From contig JAENZE010000010.1 in assembly GCA_016841425.1 (NCBI GenBank), positions 62,001 through 126,000 on the forward strand: a stretch of 64,000 bases of DNA, given 5' to 3'. The notes beneath the pieces are model-generated. The model did no database searches and was not told the DNA's origin. It saw only the letters and a list, made by a program, of their open reading frames with translations. Shown here piece after piece: positions 1 through 10,208 of this stretch; within the stretch, counting starts at the first letter, position 1; the number at the start of each line of letters is the position of its first letter. This DNA is from Syntrophomonas sp. (GTDB lineage Bacteria > Bacillota > Syntrophomonadia > Syntrophomonadales > Syntrophomonadaceae). Position numbers and translations under genes: made by a program.

Positions 1-1155
<1,155 letters not shown>

Positions 1156-1164
1156 ATGGAGCAA

Positions 1165-1292
1165 GGACACAGACCACGGGGACAGGTCCCTCCAGACCAC
1201 GGGGACACAGACCACGGGGACAGGTCCCTCGGCCCAGTTTTTCAGTATAGGGCCGAGGGACCTGTCCCCGTGGTCTGTGTCCCCGTGGTTTG
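1165..1292. repeat. Long palindromic repeat downstream of lysS (GGGGACAGG type)
   Basis: A perfect inverted repeat with 39-bp arms, 1197-1235 and 1250-1288, surrounds a 14-nt loop. The left arm also has a direct partner copy: 28 bp at 1165-1192 recur at 1203-1230. The core is CACGGGGACAGGTCCC. There is no T-run after it, so it is not a textbook terminator, although the stem would be very stable in RNA. It resembles the REP-like palindromes with a GGGGAC core that are often spread by RAYT (Y1_Tnp) transposases. Related but different palindromes occur at 45520-45584 and 63055-63090. No transposase lies nearby. Confidence 0.85.
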
Positions 1293-1461
1293 TTTAACGG
1301 GGAAGGATTATTACTGTGCTCTTAAACTCAGTGATGGAAGATGCATGAGGCTAGACTGGTATCAAAGTTAAGTATTTGCTATAGTATATTAGAGTAGATG
1401 ATGCTAAGGTAACCTGGAACATCTTTACCTTAAGCAGAGCATCCGCAGGGAGGAAATGCCG

Positions 1462-1875
1462 GTGTTTAAACATAGCCTTTTTTATAAATTGCTGAGCAGC
1501 AGCCTGATTCTGGGGTGGCTGGTTTCAGCTCCGGAAGAAGAGCAGAAAGATTATATGCGTCCATCATATAGTTACCGCTTTATCAGCAGACTGATGGACG
1601 TTCTTTTGGATATTTTGTATAGGATGGGAGATACCCTGAGAAAGCTGACCCAGTGCAGCATTGCCGGACAGGACCTCCTGGGTTTTATTGGCATTTTGGT
1701 ATTTTTCTATTTCACTTTTGATATAGCCCTGAATGACTACAGCCTGCGTCGAACGATTATAGAGGTATTAATAGCTCTGGCTGGGCTCGGTATGCCTTTC
1801 ATACGCAAAGCTCCTGGTATCTGGGAGGGGAGCCTGATAATAGCTTGCTTCCGTTGGTGGGAGACAAGTGACTAA
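1462..1875 (+). CDS. Small membrane protein, unknown; possible remnant of a Wzy-type polymerase N-terminus
   Basis: Not recognised with certainty. The frame encodes about 137 residues from GTG 1462. That start is preferred over ATG 1456 because the GGGAGG at 1448-1453 is 8 nt upstream of the GTG but only 2 nt upstream of the ATG. Two hydrophobic stretches lie at about residues 70-85 and 95-110, with an amphipathic segment rich in Leu/Arg before them (RLMDVLLDILYRMGD). Some clostridial O-antigen ligase-like proteins carry a similar N-terminal pre-membrane module before their polymerase domain, so this could be a truncated remnant of one. That is inference. It precedes a glycosyltransferase on the same strand by 114 nt. 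Coding status is probable but unproven. Confidence 0.5.
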   Translation: MFKHSLFYKLLSSSLILGWLVSAPEEEQKDYMRPSYSYRFISRLMDVLLDILYRMGDTLRKLTQCSIAGQDLLGFIGILVFFYFTFDIALNDYSLRRTIIEVLIALAGLGMPFIRKAPGIWEGSLIIACFRWWETSD

Positions 1876-1989
1876 AAAAGATTGGAATCCAGCATTCCCA
1901 GCAAGACCTGCGAACCGGAAGGGAGTTTCCATCCCTGATCCGGGATTTTCATCCGATAGAAACTGAAACCGGAAAGGAATAGCGCTGAT

Positions 1990-3117
1990 ATGAAGCAAGT
2001 GGGGGCAAAGAAGCGAATACTTCACTGTATAGGTGGAGGAGAAATGGGGGGAGCGGAGGAATTACTTTTAACCCTTATGAAACTTCTGGATAAAGACCAG
2101 TACGAAGCCCATCTAATCTGCCTGTGTCAGGGACCGTTCGCTGAGCTGGCCCGTCAGTACGGATTTAAGGCCGCTGTAATTCCCATGCGGCATAAATTCG
2201 ATTTATCTACCATTAAACCTATACGACAGTACCTGCTGGAAAACCATATCGATCTGGTCCATACTCATGGAGTCAGGGCCAACCTGGTAGCACGTACAGC
2301 TGCCAAAAAACAAGGTCTGCCAGTTGTCACCACCTTTCATAGCGTACTTCGTTATGACTACGATTCGGTTTTCAAAGCCCTGCTGGCTAAATATCTAACC
2401 ATAGCAACTAACAGATATACAGATAAATTTATCGCTATATCCAGGGCTATAAAAAAGGAAATACTGGAAATGGGAATCCCGGATAATAAAATTATAGTTA
2501 TTCACAACGGCCTGGATACCGGCAAATATGCTGAGCCCCGTGATCCCCGGGAAACCAGGAGGGAACTGGGGCTGGACCCGGATAAGAATACCGTAGCTAT
2601 GATAGCCCGCCTTCATCCGGTTAAAGGGCACCGATACTTTTTACAGGCGGCCCGGCAAATAATAGACAACGGAATAGATGCCCAATTTTTAATTATCGGT
2701 GAGGGAATATATCGAGACAATATACAGCAGTGGATAAAGGAAATGGATTTGAATGAAGAGGTGATAATGCCCGGTTATTACAGCCCCATTGAAAACATAT
2801 ACCGGGTGTGCGATGTTCTATGTGTTCCTTCCCTGATGGAGGGGCTGGGGATGGTGGTACTGGAAGCCATGTACTTTGATGTCCCGGTGGTGGCTAGTAA
2901 CATAGGCGGGATTCAGGAAATAATTGAGGATGGGATAAATGGGGTGCTGGTGCAGCCCCGTGACTTCAAGGGATTGGCAGATGCGGTGATAGACATATTG
3001 ACAGATAGAGATAAAGTCGAGTACTTCAAGCAGCAGGGGCGCGAGACCTTGAAAGAATTTTCCCAGGAGAAGATGGCCTGCCAGATAGAGGCAGCCTATC
3101 GTTCATTACTTCCGTGA
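1990..3117 (+). CDS. Glycosyltransferase, GT4 family
   Basis: Predicted cytoplasmic transferase that moves a sugar from a nucleotide donor onto a lipid-linked or wall-polymer acceptor. The 375 residues form the usual two-Rossmann GT-B fold. The N-terminal half has a glycine-rich loop (GGGEMGGAEELL) and LVHTHGVRANL. The C-terminal half has IARLHPVKGH and the nucleotide-sugar site PSLMEGLGMVVLEAM, where Glu of the E-x7-E motif is visible, followed by VASNIGGIQEII. ATG at 1990 follows a GGAAAGGA sequence at a usable distance. The direction is away from csaB and the genes converge, so it is probably transcribed on its own or with the small upstream ORF. Donor and acceptor cannot be told from sequence. 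Confidence 0.9.
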   Translation: MKQVGAKKRILHCIGGGEMGGAEELLLTLMKLLDKDQYEAHLICLCQGPFAELARQYGFKAAVIPMRHKFDLSTIKPIRQYLLENHIDLVHTHGVRANLVARTAAKKQGLPVVTTFHSVLRYDYDSVFKALLAKYLTIATNRYTDKFIAISRAIKKEILEMGIPDNKIIVIHNGLDTGKYAEPRDPRETRRELGLDPDKNTVAMIARLHPVKGHRYFLQAARQIIDNGIDAQFLIIGEGIYRDNIQQWIKEMDLNEEVIMPGYYSPIENIYRVCDVLCVPSLMEGLGMVVLEAMYFDVPVVASNIGGIQEIIEDGINGVLVQPRDFKGLADAVIDILTDRDKVEYFKQQGRETLKEFSQEKMACQIEAAYRSLLP

Positions 3118-3245
3118 GGCAGAGACAAATGTAATTTGCAGCAGTAAAGCAATATTAAAAAATAATTATGATACCTGGACATGGGGATATTTATTGGTTG
3201 CCCACCGATTAAGGGTAAAATCAGAGAATTAGAGGACTTACCCTT

Positions 3246-4316
3246 TTAGGTAATCAATGACAGGGCTATATGAGCATTCTCTTCGGCCTGCCCTCGCATT
3301 TCTCTGGCTCGGGCAGCGATTTTATCCTTGAGCAGATGGCTTTGCAGCAGGTTTCCGATTTGTACCGCCATGGCCTCACCAGCAGAAGGCAGTGGCTGCA
3401 GATCAAAAGATTTAAGAAAGGCGTCAATTTTGGGGTCGTAGGAAATACCAGCGAAAGGAATACCCCGATTGGCGGCAAATATTAAGGAATGCAATCTCAT
3501 GCCAATTAGTAAATCAAAATTGGAGATTAAGGCTATATGTTCCATACTGCTGAGACACCTATCGATGATGATGGCATCTTTCTCCATTAAATCAGCTACT
3601 CGCCTGGATTCAGCCAGGTCATGAGAATAATCCATAGGTATAAATACCACCTGGTAGTCATTTCCCATCAGGGTATCCAGAACCCGGGCTAACTCAACCT
3701 GGTATCCCTCCAATGCTTTCCAGTATCTGACTGAAACCCCCACTAGCTTGGGCGGTATAACGCCATGTTCCCGCAGCAGTCTTTCCATCTGTTCAAAATC
3801 GGCAGCAGCCGGCTCCAGAGCGAAAACCGGGTCTGCCGTAACCTTAATGGGGGGACAATTAACCCCCAGCTGTTGTAGTAAGCACCGGGAGTCTTCATCG
3901 CGCAGGGTAATATAATCCACCTGGTTAGCTATGGTATGCATCAGGAACTTACTGAAATTGCGATTAATGGGTCCGATACCCTGAGCATAAAAAATTACCG
4001 GTTTCCGCATTACCTTGGCCAGAGCCACGATGCTGATGTAATAAGGCAGTGAACGAGGTCCGGTAACATCCTGCAATAGGCTGCCCCCGCCGCTGATCAA
4101 CAAGTCGCAGGTAAACAACTCACGGATAATAACCCAGGGATTCATCCGGTTAACCGCTCGCAGGTTATGCAGACGAGCAGTCTTTTCCGGGGAGCCTGAG
4201 AAAACCACGAAATCAGCCCGGGGCTCAATGCCTTTTATAGTATGGCATATGGCCGCTAGCAATGCTTCATCTCCAGCATTATCGAAACCATAATATCCCG
4301 AAAGTGCGATTTTCAT
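3246..4316 (-). CDS. csaB: Polysaccharide pyruvyl transferase CsaB
   Basis: Transfers pyruvate from phosphoenolpyruvate to a sugar of the secondary cell wall polymer, making the ketal that SLH domains recognise. The product is about 356 residues, normal for the family. The N-terminus KIALSGYYGFDNAGDEA is typical, and ISGGGSLLQDVTG and FYAQGIGPI are characteristic blocks. The C-terminal half holds GMRLHSLIFAA, with the conserved Arg/His used in the active site. ATG 4316 is chosen because AAAGGAG (minus strand) lies 7 nt upstream; the frame extends only two codons further to a TTG. It is the last gene of a leftward operon with murJ and polymer-assembly genes. The SLH-domain subtilase at 41947 is a likely client. 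Confidence 0.92.
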   Translation of the reverse strand: MKIALSGYYGFDNAGDEALLAAICHTIKGIEPRADFVVFSGSPEKTARLHNLRAVNRMNPWVIIRELFTCDLLISGGGSLLQDVTGPRSLPYYISIVALAKVMRKPVIFYAQGIGPINRNFSKFLMHTIANQVDYITLRDEDSRCLLQQLGVNCPPIKVTADPVFALEPAAADFEQMERLLREHGVIPPKLVGVSVRYWKALEGYQVELARVLDTLMGNDYQVVFIPMDYSHDLAESRRVADLMEKDAIIIDRCLSSMEHIALISNFDLLIGMRLHSLIFAANRGIPFAGISYDPKIDAFLKSFDLQPLPSAGEAMAVQIGNLLQSHLLKDKIAARAREMRGQAEENAHIALSLIT

Positions 4317-4658
4317 TAACAAGCTCCTTTCTTTATCTGTGTTAATTGACTTGTTAGTTGACCCGATAGCAACCGACTTGTTTGCTCAAATCAAGACCAA
4401 CCGTGGTAAGTTAATTGATATATTAACCCCTCATAGACCGAGGCCACAACCAGCTATGAAAACTGGCTGAGGGTGGGGATGAAGGCTTAAGAACGATTGG
4501 GGCCGGTCTCAACTCTTTAAAGTAAGGTAGCTGAGCAATGCTTTAGATTGATTAGAAAGAGTTATTTTCTCGCTACTCGAATCGCCTTTACCCCTTGCGT
4601 TAACCTTAAGCCTTCATCCCATAATTTATTTTCGTATTAGATCCAACTCATTTCTAAT
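4317..4658. other. Intergenic region between murJ and csaB with a bounded fold-back element
   Basis: No gene is evident in this 342-base gap inside the leftward operon. A 16-bp perfect inverted repeat, GGGATGAAGGCTTAAG at 4476-4491 and its complement at 4605-4620, encloses about 113 nt. The stem continues after a 3-nt bulge (AACG with CGTT). A second nested pair, AACTCTTT at 4511-4518 with AAAGAGTT at 4556-4563, extends the fold. No target-site duplication was seen at the ends. It could be a small structured RNA, an intergenic mRNA processing site or a non-autonomous mobile element. Confidence 0.6.
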
Positions 4659-6227
4659 CTAGCCCACTTTAGATCGGCGGTACTTCATAATTCTATTCTT
4701 TATATAATCAACTTCTTCAATACGCATCTGCAGCACTACAACGCTGTATGTAAAAATACCCAGAAGGATGCAGATGCCGGCATGAAGGAGCTGATTTTTA
4801 GTAGATGTAAAATCCCAAAATCCCTCCAGATACAGGTTAGCTGTATAAACCACGGTACCCATCACCAGTGCGGATAATATTATCTTGCCCAGGGTAGAGA
4901 AGAGCTGTTTTTCAGGCAGAGTGCTAATCCTGCGGCGCAAGAAATAATAGACAATTATCATATTGCAGGTGGCGGCAATAGAGGTGGCCAGAGCCAGCCC
5001 CCCGTGAGCCAGGGGCTTAATCAGAATGAGACAAAATACCAAATTTAGAAAAACTGTAAAAAGACTTATTTTTACCGGGGTTATGGTATCCTGCAGAGCA
5101 AAAAAGGTCCGGTTCATAATATTATAAGCTCCCTGAGAATACAGACCTATCAAATAAAAATTAAGGGCAAAAACCGTCATCTGAGTCGATCGGACATCAA
5201 AAGCTCCATGTTCAAATAGAAGTCTGACCAGAGGTTCACCCAGTACAAAGAGACCTACCGCAGCAGGTAAAGTGAAAAAAGCTATAAGATTTAGACCAAA
5301 AACAGTAGTCCGCCCCATGGATTCATAGTCCTTTTCAGCTGCTTGCTCCGATAGAGTAGGAAAGACGGCAGTATTAATCGCTGTAACAAAAAGATTATAC
5401 GGTAAAAACATCAAGCGGTTGGCAAAATTCAGTGCAGATATACTGCCTTCTATCAGGCCTGAGGCCAGTATCCGGTCTATAGTGATATAAAGCTGGTTGA
5501 TGGATATACCGATCATGGCCGGTGCCATTAATTCCCAGACCTTCCGTACACCCGGGTGAGAAAGATCGATTTCCAGGTGGTAGCTTACTCCCAGCTTTTT
5601 CAAAGCCGGGATTTGAATTAAAACCTGTGCCATGCAGCCAGCAAGAGTACCTGCAGCCAGACCATAGATGCCCCAGAAGGGCACCAGGAGATAGACTGCG
5701 GCGATGATAAGTGCTGAGAATGCTACCGAAGTAAAAGCAGGTACAGCAAAATTCTTCAGAGAGTTTAATATACCACCCAGGAGCAGAGATAAAGCCATAA
5801 ACAGTATACAGGGAAACATAATTCTGCTGAGTTCTATGGTAAGCAATCTGGTTTCTCCGGAAAAACCTGGAGCTATCCCGGCAATCAGAATAGGAGCGGC
5901 CCAGATACCCAGTCCGCAGAGCAGGACCATTCCCAGAACACTAACATTGATAATGGTGCTGGTCATACGTGATGCTGCTTGTCTTCCCGATCTCACCATC
6001 AATTCGGTGAAAATAGGGATAAGAGCAGTAGCCAGAGCTCCCCCAATAATTACATATATTAAATTAGGCAGGGTAAAGGCCATGAGGTAAGAATCAGTAA
6101 GCATGCTGGTTCCAAAACGAGCAGCGATAACCTGTTCTCGCACAAATCCCAGCAGTCTGCCAATGATACTAATGGCCAGAATAACTCCTGCTGCCCTGGC
6201 AACAGTTTTATTGGAAATCCTACTCAC
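4659..6227 (-). CDS. murJ: Lipid II flippase MurJ (MviN family)
   Basis: Multispanning membrane protein of 522 residues, predicted to flip lipid-linked peptidoglycan precursor or a related undecaprenyl-linked wall precursor. The N-terminus contains the family signature RLLGFVREQVIAARFG. Hydrophobic segments recur through the whole length, consistent with about 14 transmembrane helices. The middle contains SALNFANRLMFLPYNLFVTAINTAVFPTLSE, a hallmark region of MurJ proteins (quoted here in part: LMFLPYNLF, VFPTLSE). GTG at 6227 is the furthest upstream start; no strong Shine-Dalgarno is visible. It lies in the leftward polymer operon between a nucleotide-sugar dehydrogenase and csaB, so it may serve the wall polymer as well as peptidoglycan. 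Confidence 0.93.
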   Translation of the reverse strand: MSRISNKTVARAAGVILAISIIGRLLGFVREQVIAARFGTSMLTDSYLMAFTLPNLIYVIIGGALATALIPIFTELMVRSGRQAASRMTSTIINVSVLGMVLLCGLGIWAAPILIAGIAPGFSGETRLLTIELSRIMFPCILFMALSLLLGGILNSLKNFAVPAFTSVAFSALIIAAVYLLVPFWGIYGLAAGTLAGCMAQVLIQIPALKKLGVSYHLEIDLSHPGVRKVWELMAPAMIGISINQLYITIDRILASGLIEGSISALNFANRLMFLPYNLFVTAINTAVFPTLSEQAAEKDYESMGRTTVFGLNLIAFFTLPAAVGLFVLGEPLVRLLFEHGAFDVRSTQMTVFALNFYLIGLYSQGAYNIMNRTFFALQDTITPVKISLFTVFLNLVFCLILIKPLAHGGLALATSIAATCNMIIVYYFLRRRISTLPEKQLFSTLGKIILSALVMGTVVYTANLYLEGFWDFTSTKNQLLHAGICILLGIFTYSVVVLQMRIEEVDYIKNRIMKYRRSKVG

Positions 6228-6312
6228 CCTAACTGAACTGCCCTTCCGGAGCAGTATATTTTTAAAACCGCTTCTGTCTCAGTCTGAGCACTGAGGAATA
6301 TACGGTGTTCTG

Positions 6313-7608
6313 CTATAATCTTTCCAAACGGAACCCTTTGTCCCATACCACGGCAGGATCATAGAAATTTTTAGTATCAACTATAAAAGGCTGGCTTTCT
6401 CGAGACATAAGGTTCATGAGGAAATCCAGATTCATAAAATCAATACCATTCTGCAGAGTCAGGACAACTAATCCGTGAGCATCGGTTACTGCTTCTTCCA
6501 GGCTGTTTACTTTAAAATCGTAGTAGGAGGGAACTGCCGGATCAAAAGCCCTTACCGTACAGCCAGATTTCTGCAGAGCCTCGATGACTGATAAAGCGGG
6601 ACTCATACGATCATCATTTGAATAGTCCTTCATAGCCATACCTAATACCGCGACTCTCGCCTGACTGGGAGCCACCTGCAGGTTGCGTAAAACCAGATCT
6701 GCCACATAGCGGGGCATTCCTTCGTTAACCTTCCGGGCAGTAGTCAGTAGACTGAGATTAACTCCGATTTCATCTGCTTTAGGTAACAGATAGAAAAGAG
6801 CATTAGGAAGACAGTAACCACCTACCCCCGGTCCAGGGTTTAAGAGATTGACTCTCTGATGGGTGTTGGCTACTGCTACCACTTCGAATATGTCAATTCC
6901 CATTGCCTTACAAAAACGGGCAAATTCGTTAACCATGGCGATATCCACATCCCGGGAGATGTTTTCAATAACTTTTGAAGCTTCAACTACTTCCATACAG
7001 CTGGCCTGCGTGATGTGGGCCCTGGTCACGATGGACATCAATTCAAATGCCTTCAGGGTGCTGGCAGGATTAATGCCGGCCAGAGCCGCTGGCATATGTT
7101 CAAACTCATGAAATGCACGACCTTCGGCGATTCGTTCTGACGAATAAGCCAGGTAAAAATCTATGCCGGCCTGGAGTCCACTTTCCTGTTCCAGGATAGG
7201 CAGAATTACATCCCGGGTAGTACCTGGGATAACGGTACTTCTGATCAGGACCAGATCACCTGCCTTTAACCCTGCCCCAACCGTTCGACAAACTTCCAGC
7301 ATGGGCTTCATATCATGTTTATGACCTTCAACGGGAATGCCTATTGTTACTATTATATTATCACAATCCTGCATAGCCCCCAGGCCGTCAGTAACCGCCT
7401 GGAAACGACCCTGATCCATCTGTTTGCGAAGTATTTCCTTTATTCCCAGTCCTTCATAAGCTTCCAGATGATGGGTCAATCCCTGATTCAGGTCAGCTAC
7501 TAACTTTTCATCAATATCCACCCCGGTGACCTGGCAGCCCCGCATGGCGAAACTCAAAGCCAGAGGTAACCCGACAAAACCTAATCCGAACATACATACT
7601 TTCTTCAT
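6313..7608 (-). CDS. Nucleotide-sugar dehydrogenase (UDP-glucose/ManNAc dehydrogenase family)
   Basis: NAD-dependent oxidation of a UDP-hexose or UDP-HexNAc to the uronic acid. The 431-residue protein has the N-terminal Rossmann motif GLGFVGLPLALSFA and VTGVDIDE, a central dimerisation helix region, and the C-terminal UDP-binding domain with VLGMAMKDYSNDDRMSPA. The catalytic cysteine is in GPGVGGYCLPNA. Most family members read GGHC-I-P, so His to Tyr just before the catalytic Cys is a variation. ATG 7608 has GGAGGA about 10 nt upstream. The second dehydrogenase at 22937 is only distantly similar, so the two probably act on different sugars. With the 2-epimerase beginning at 63644 it could make ManNAcA, but that link is inference. 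Confidence 0.88.
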   Translation of the reverse strand: MKKVCMFGLGFVGLPLALSFAMRGCQVTGVDIDEKLVADLNQGLTHHLEAYEGLGIKEILRKQMDQGRFQAVTDGLGAMQDCDNIIVTIGIPVEGHKHDMKPMLEVCRTVGAGLKAGDLVLIRSTVIPGTTRDVILPILEQESGLQAGIDFYLAYSSERIAEGRAFHEFEHMPAALAGINPASTLKAFELMSIVTRAHITQASCMEVVEASKVIENISRDVDIAMVNEFARFCKAMGIDIFEVVAVANTHQRVNLLNPGPGVGGYCLPNALFYLLPKADEIGVNLSLLTTARKVNEGMPRYVADLVLRNLQVAPSQARVAVLGMAMKDYSNDDRMSPALSVIEALQKSGCTVRAFDPAVPSYYDFKVNSLEEAVTDAHGLVVLTLQNGIDFMNLDFLMNLMSRESQPFIVDTKNFYDPAVVWDKGFRLERL

Positions 7609-7635
7609 TATTTAACTTCCTCCAATAATCTTGAA

Positions 7636-8790
7636 CTAGCAGTTATACTTCTGCGTATAGGATTTTTCTATTTGTTCCATCATAAATTCCGCCCGGCTTT
7701 CCCAGGAATTATCCAGTGCCTTCTGCAGACGGGCTTCTTTCTTCTGCGGAGTATCTTTAAGAGCGCGGCTTATGGCGGCAGTGAAACCTTCAGGCCCGCC
7801 CCCGAACTCAACCAGCTCACTGAACTCCATAATTTCCGGCATAGGGACCGATGCAATTGGGCGTCCCGAGGCAAGGTACTCGTAAAATTTTAGGGGACTG
7901 ACCGTGGAGGTAAGCTCATTTTCCCGGAAAGGATTGAGGCATACGTCAAATCCCTTGAGGTATTGGGGCAGTACCTGTCGATCCCGGTGGCCCAGGAAAT
8001 GGACATTAGTTTTGCCCTGTAAGCTTGAAACATCAATATTAGCACCTACCGGTCCCACCATAACCACTGACCCATCTGGAAAGTTCTGAGCTGCTTTACC
8101 TATCAGATCCAGGTCTATCCACTCCTTGATAGCACCAACAAATCCCAGGATGGGATGGGGCAAGGCAATAAGCTCTTCCGCTACAGGAGTTTCTGCACTG
8201 TCAGCCTGGCGGAAGTGATCAATATCAGCAGCGTTAGGCGAGAGAAAAATTTCTTTACAGTAAGCCTGCTTACTTTCATACAATCCCCGGGCAGTACAAA
8301 AAACCAGATCACAGCGCTGCAGGAGTTTCCTTTCCATACTCTTAACCAGGCGGGCATTGAAGCCATCATAGGCCGAGTGTTCATCAACACAGTCATAGAT
8401 CAGGAAAACCTCGTCCAGCAACCCCATCAGGTCGCAGCTGGTATGCAGGTAAGTCCATAATATACTGCGGTCAAAACCTAAGTCGCGCATAGCAGCCTTT
8501 ATTGACTGCGCAATTTTGCGTTGATTTATAATGTTTACTCCTGCAAAACGGCTGCCGAAAGGCAGGACTACCGGAGGAGTCAAGAGCCATATGTTATCAA
8601 TTAAGCGACGGAGGCCGTGTCGGGCCAGATCTTGCTTGAATGCCACACCAGGGTCCTTATAAGGGGATAAAAAAGAAATTGGCGGTTCAACATACAGTAT
8701 TCGATTCGATTGGGGAAGACGGGACATGATCTGCTGCTTTCTTGTCCACAATGGTTCCCAGTCTACCGATGAAATACATACAATATCCAA
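7636..8790 (-). CDS. Glycosyltransferase (GT4-like, TuaH-type)
   Basis: Predicted glycosyltransferase of 384 residues. The N-terminus (SSVDWEPLWTRKQQIMSRLP and RILYVEPP) resembles the TuaH-like group, in which the enzyme name line 'rpqq' loop is followed by a YVEPP segment. The C-terminal half has GFVGAIKEWIDLDLI, VHFLGHRDRQVLPQYLKGFD and LKFYEYLASGRPIASV, the acceptor and donor loops of GT-B enzymes. It starts at TTG 8790, supported by GGAGGA 6-7 nt upstream. It is the third gene of the leftward operon, 27 nt before the nucleotide-sugar dehydrogenase. TuaH acts in teichuronic acid synthesis in Bacillus; a uronic-acid-containing polymer is consistent with the neighbouring dehydrogenase but not proven. 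Confidence 0.82.
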   Translation of the reverse strand: MDIVCISSVDWEPLWTRKQQIMSRLPQSNRILYVEPPISFLSPYKDPGVAFKQDLARHGLRRLIDNIWLLTPPVVLPFGSRFAGVNIINQRKIAQSIKAAMRDLGFDRSILWTYLHTSCDLMGLLDEVFLIYDCVDEHSAYDGFNARLVKSMERKLLQRCDLVFCTARGLYESKQAYCKEIFLSPNAADIDHFRQADSAETPVAEELIALPHPILGFVGAIKEWIDLDLIGKAAQNFPDGSVVMVGPVGANIDVSSLQGKTNVHFLGHRDRQVLPQYLKGFDVCLNPFRENELTSTVSPLKFYEYLASGRPIASVPMPEIMEFSELVEFGGGPEGFTAAISRALKDTPQKKEARLQKALDNSWESRAEFMMEQIEKSYTQKYNC

Positions 8791-8897
8791 GTTATTTCCT
8801 CCGGCCTGCTAATTTTTATTCAATCAGCTGTTGTAGTACTTATAAAAGGTTTAGCTTGGTTTAGTCTTCTGTTCCAAGTCTTTCCTGAGAGGGTCCA

Positions 8898-10160
8898 TTA
8901 TCTGCTGGCTGCTGCTTTGGTTTCATTCAATACCGGGGGTGAACCGGACAAATATGGAAAAGCCAGCACTATACCCAGGAAAAACCAGAAATAGGAAGCC
9001 ATCATAGGCACTTCAAAAACATTTTCCACGCAGTTATGGGCCAGGACTCCTATCATACCAATTAAGATGCCTAACCCCATACAGCGCAGGAAATCATCAC
9101 TGGTGATATCCAGTGAACGACGCGCTTTTCTTAAAGCAATTACGAAAAGCAGCAGAGTAGCCAACAAACCTATCCAACCAGTCTCAGTCCCTACTTTTAA
9201 ATACCAGTTATCAGCATAAAAACTGTCCTCCGGATAATATCGTGCTGCAACTGCTCCCCCGAATTCACCCAGACCGACACCCACCGTTGGTGAAGTCTGC
9301 CAGTAATCCAGGGCTTTATCCCAGCGGCCTAAGCGGCCTCCTCTTTCTGATGAAACCAGATATTCAGGGCTGGCCATGTAAGCTAATCGATCATAAACCG
9401 TAGGCATAAGCGCCGGAGTTAAGACGGCCAGAAGCACCATAGCGATAATAATACGCCGGTCAACCCACAGCCCCAGCAATACTGCTTCCAATATAAATGC
9501 TAACCAGGCTCCCCGGGAGTAAGTTAATACCAGGCAGAGAGCCAGAGGTAAAAGCAGGCCAGCATAAAACAGTTTTTTAACCGAACTGCTGCTGGTGAAA
9601 TACATGGTAAAAGCCAGCGGTAAAGCCAGGATTATAAGGCTTCCCAGTATATTGGGGCTGCCGATAATGGAAAAAACCCTGGTGGTAATCGATGTTTCCT
9701 TGCTATCAACCCAACCCAGGGGTATTTCTACTCCGGTTAGATACTGATAAACACCATACAAAGCTACAAGAGTACAGACCAGTAAAAAAACATCTGCTAA
9801 TCCTTTGGCCTGAACTCTGGTGAACAACAAATTATAGCCCAGGAAAAACCAGAATATATACTGCAGCATTACCCGAGTACCCTCCAGGGCCACTACATTA
9901 CTGGGTGAATTAATTAAGAAGAGTACTATCATCACTGCTCCATAAAGAATTATCGGCAGCAGCATACTGCTTCCTTGGGGGCGTAAACGATCTACAGCGA
10001 TCCGGTACATCCAAACGCCTACTATAAATATGAATAGTAACTCATCCCAAATACCCTGCAAAGAGGTAAAGGCTACCTGCCGAAAAACCCAGTCCAGGAT
10101 AACATACAGCACTACCAGGTAGAGTTCCAGTCCCCAGCCGCTGCCCTTTACTCGATTCAA
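8898..10160 (-). CDS. O-antigen ligase/polymerase-like membrane protein (Wzy family)
   Basis: Integral membrane protein of 420 residues that probably polymerises or ligates lipid-linked glycan repeats outside the membrane. Roughly ten to twelve hydrophobic segments are visible. The signature periplasmic-type loop of Wzy_C proteins is present: TYSRGAWLAF, then SERGGRLGRWDKALDYWQ, SPTVGVGLGEFGG and KVGTETGWIGLLATLL. Arg and His residues in these loops match those used by the family. TTG 10160 has GGAGG about 10 nt upstream. It is second in the leftward operon after the DUF4330 gene. Two other Wzy-like proteins lie at 18050 and 32076, so the cell appears to make more than one polymer. Confidence 0.88.
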   Translation of the reverse strand: MNRVKGSGWGLELYLVVLYVILDWVFRQVAFTSLQGIWDELLFIFIVGVWMYRIAVDRLRPQGSSMLLPIILYGAVMIVLFLINSPSNVVALEGTRVMLQYIFWFFLGYNLLFTRVQAKGLADVFLLVCTLVALYGVYQYLTGVEIPLGWVDSKETSITTRVFSIIGSPNILGSLIILALPLAFTMYFTSSSSVKKLFYAGLLLPLALCLVLTYSRGAWLAFILEAVLLGLWVDRRIIIAMVLLAVLTPALMPTVYDRLAYMASPEYLVSSERGGRLGRWDKALDYWQTSPTVGVGLGEFGGAVAARYYPEDSFYADNWYLKVGTETGWIGLLATLLLFVIALRKARRSLDITSDDFLRCMGLGILIGMIGVLAHNCVENVFEVPMMASYFWFFLGIVLAFPYLSGSPPVLNETKAAASR

Positions 10161-10208
10161 AATATATCCGCCTCCAGATTTAAACCAAAAGTATATGATG
10201 TAAAAAAA

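Noticed and set aside
1156-1371. A 71-codon frame directly behind lysS
   Set aside because: It runs through the palindrome, has repetitive composition and no ribosome-binding site. The open frame on the opposite strand through the same DNA shows it is a by-product of the repeat.
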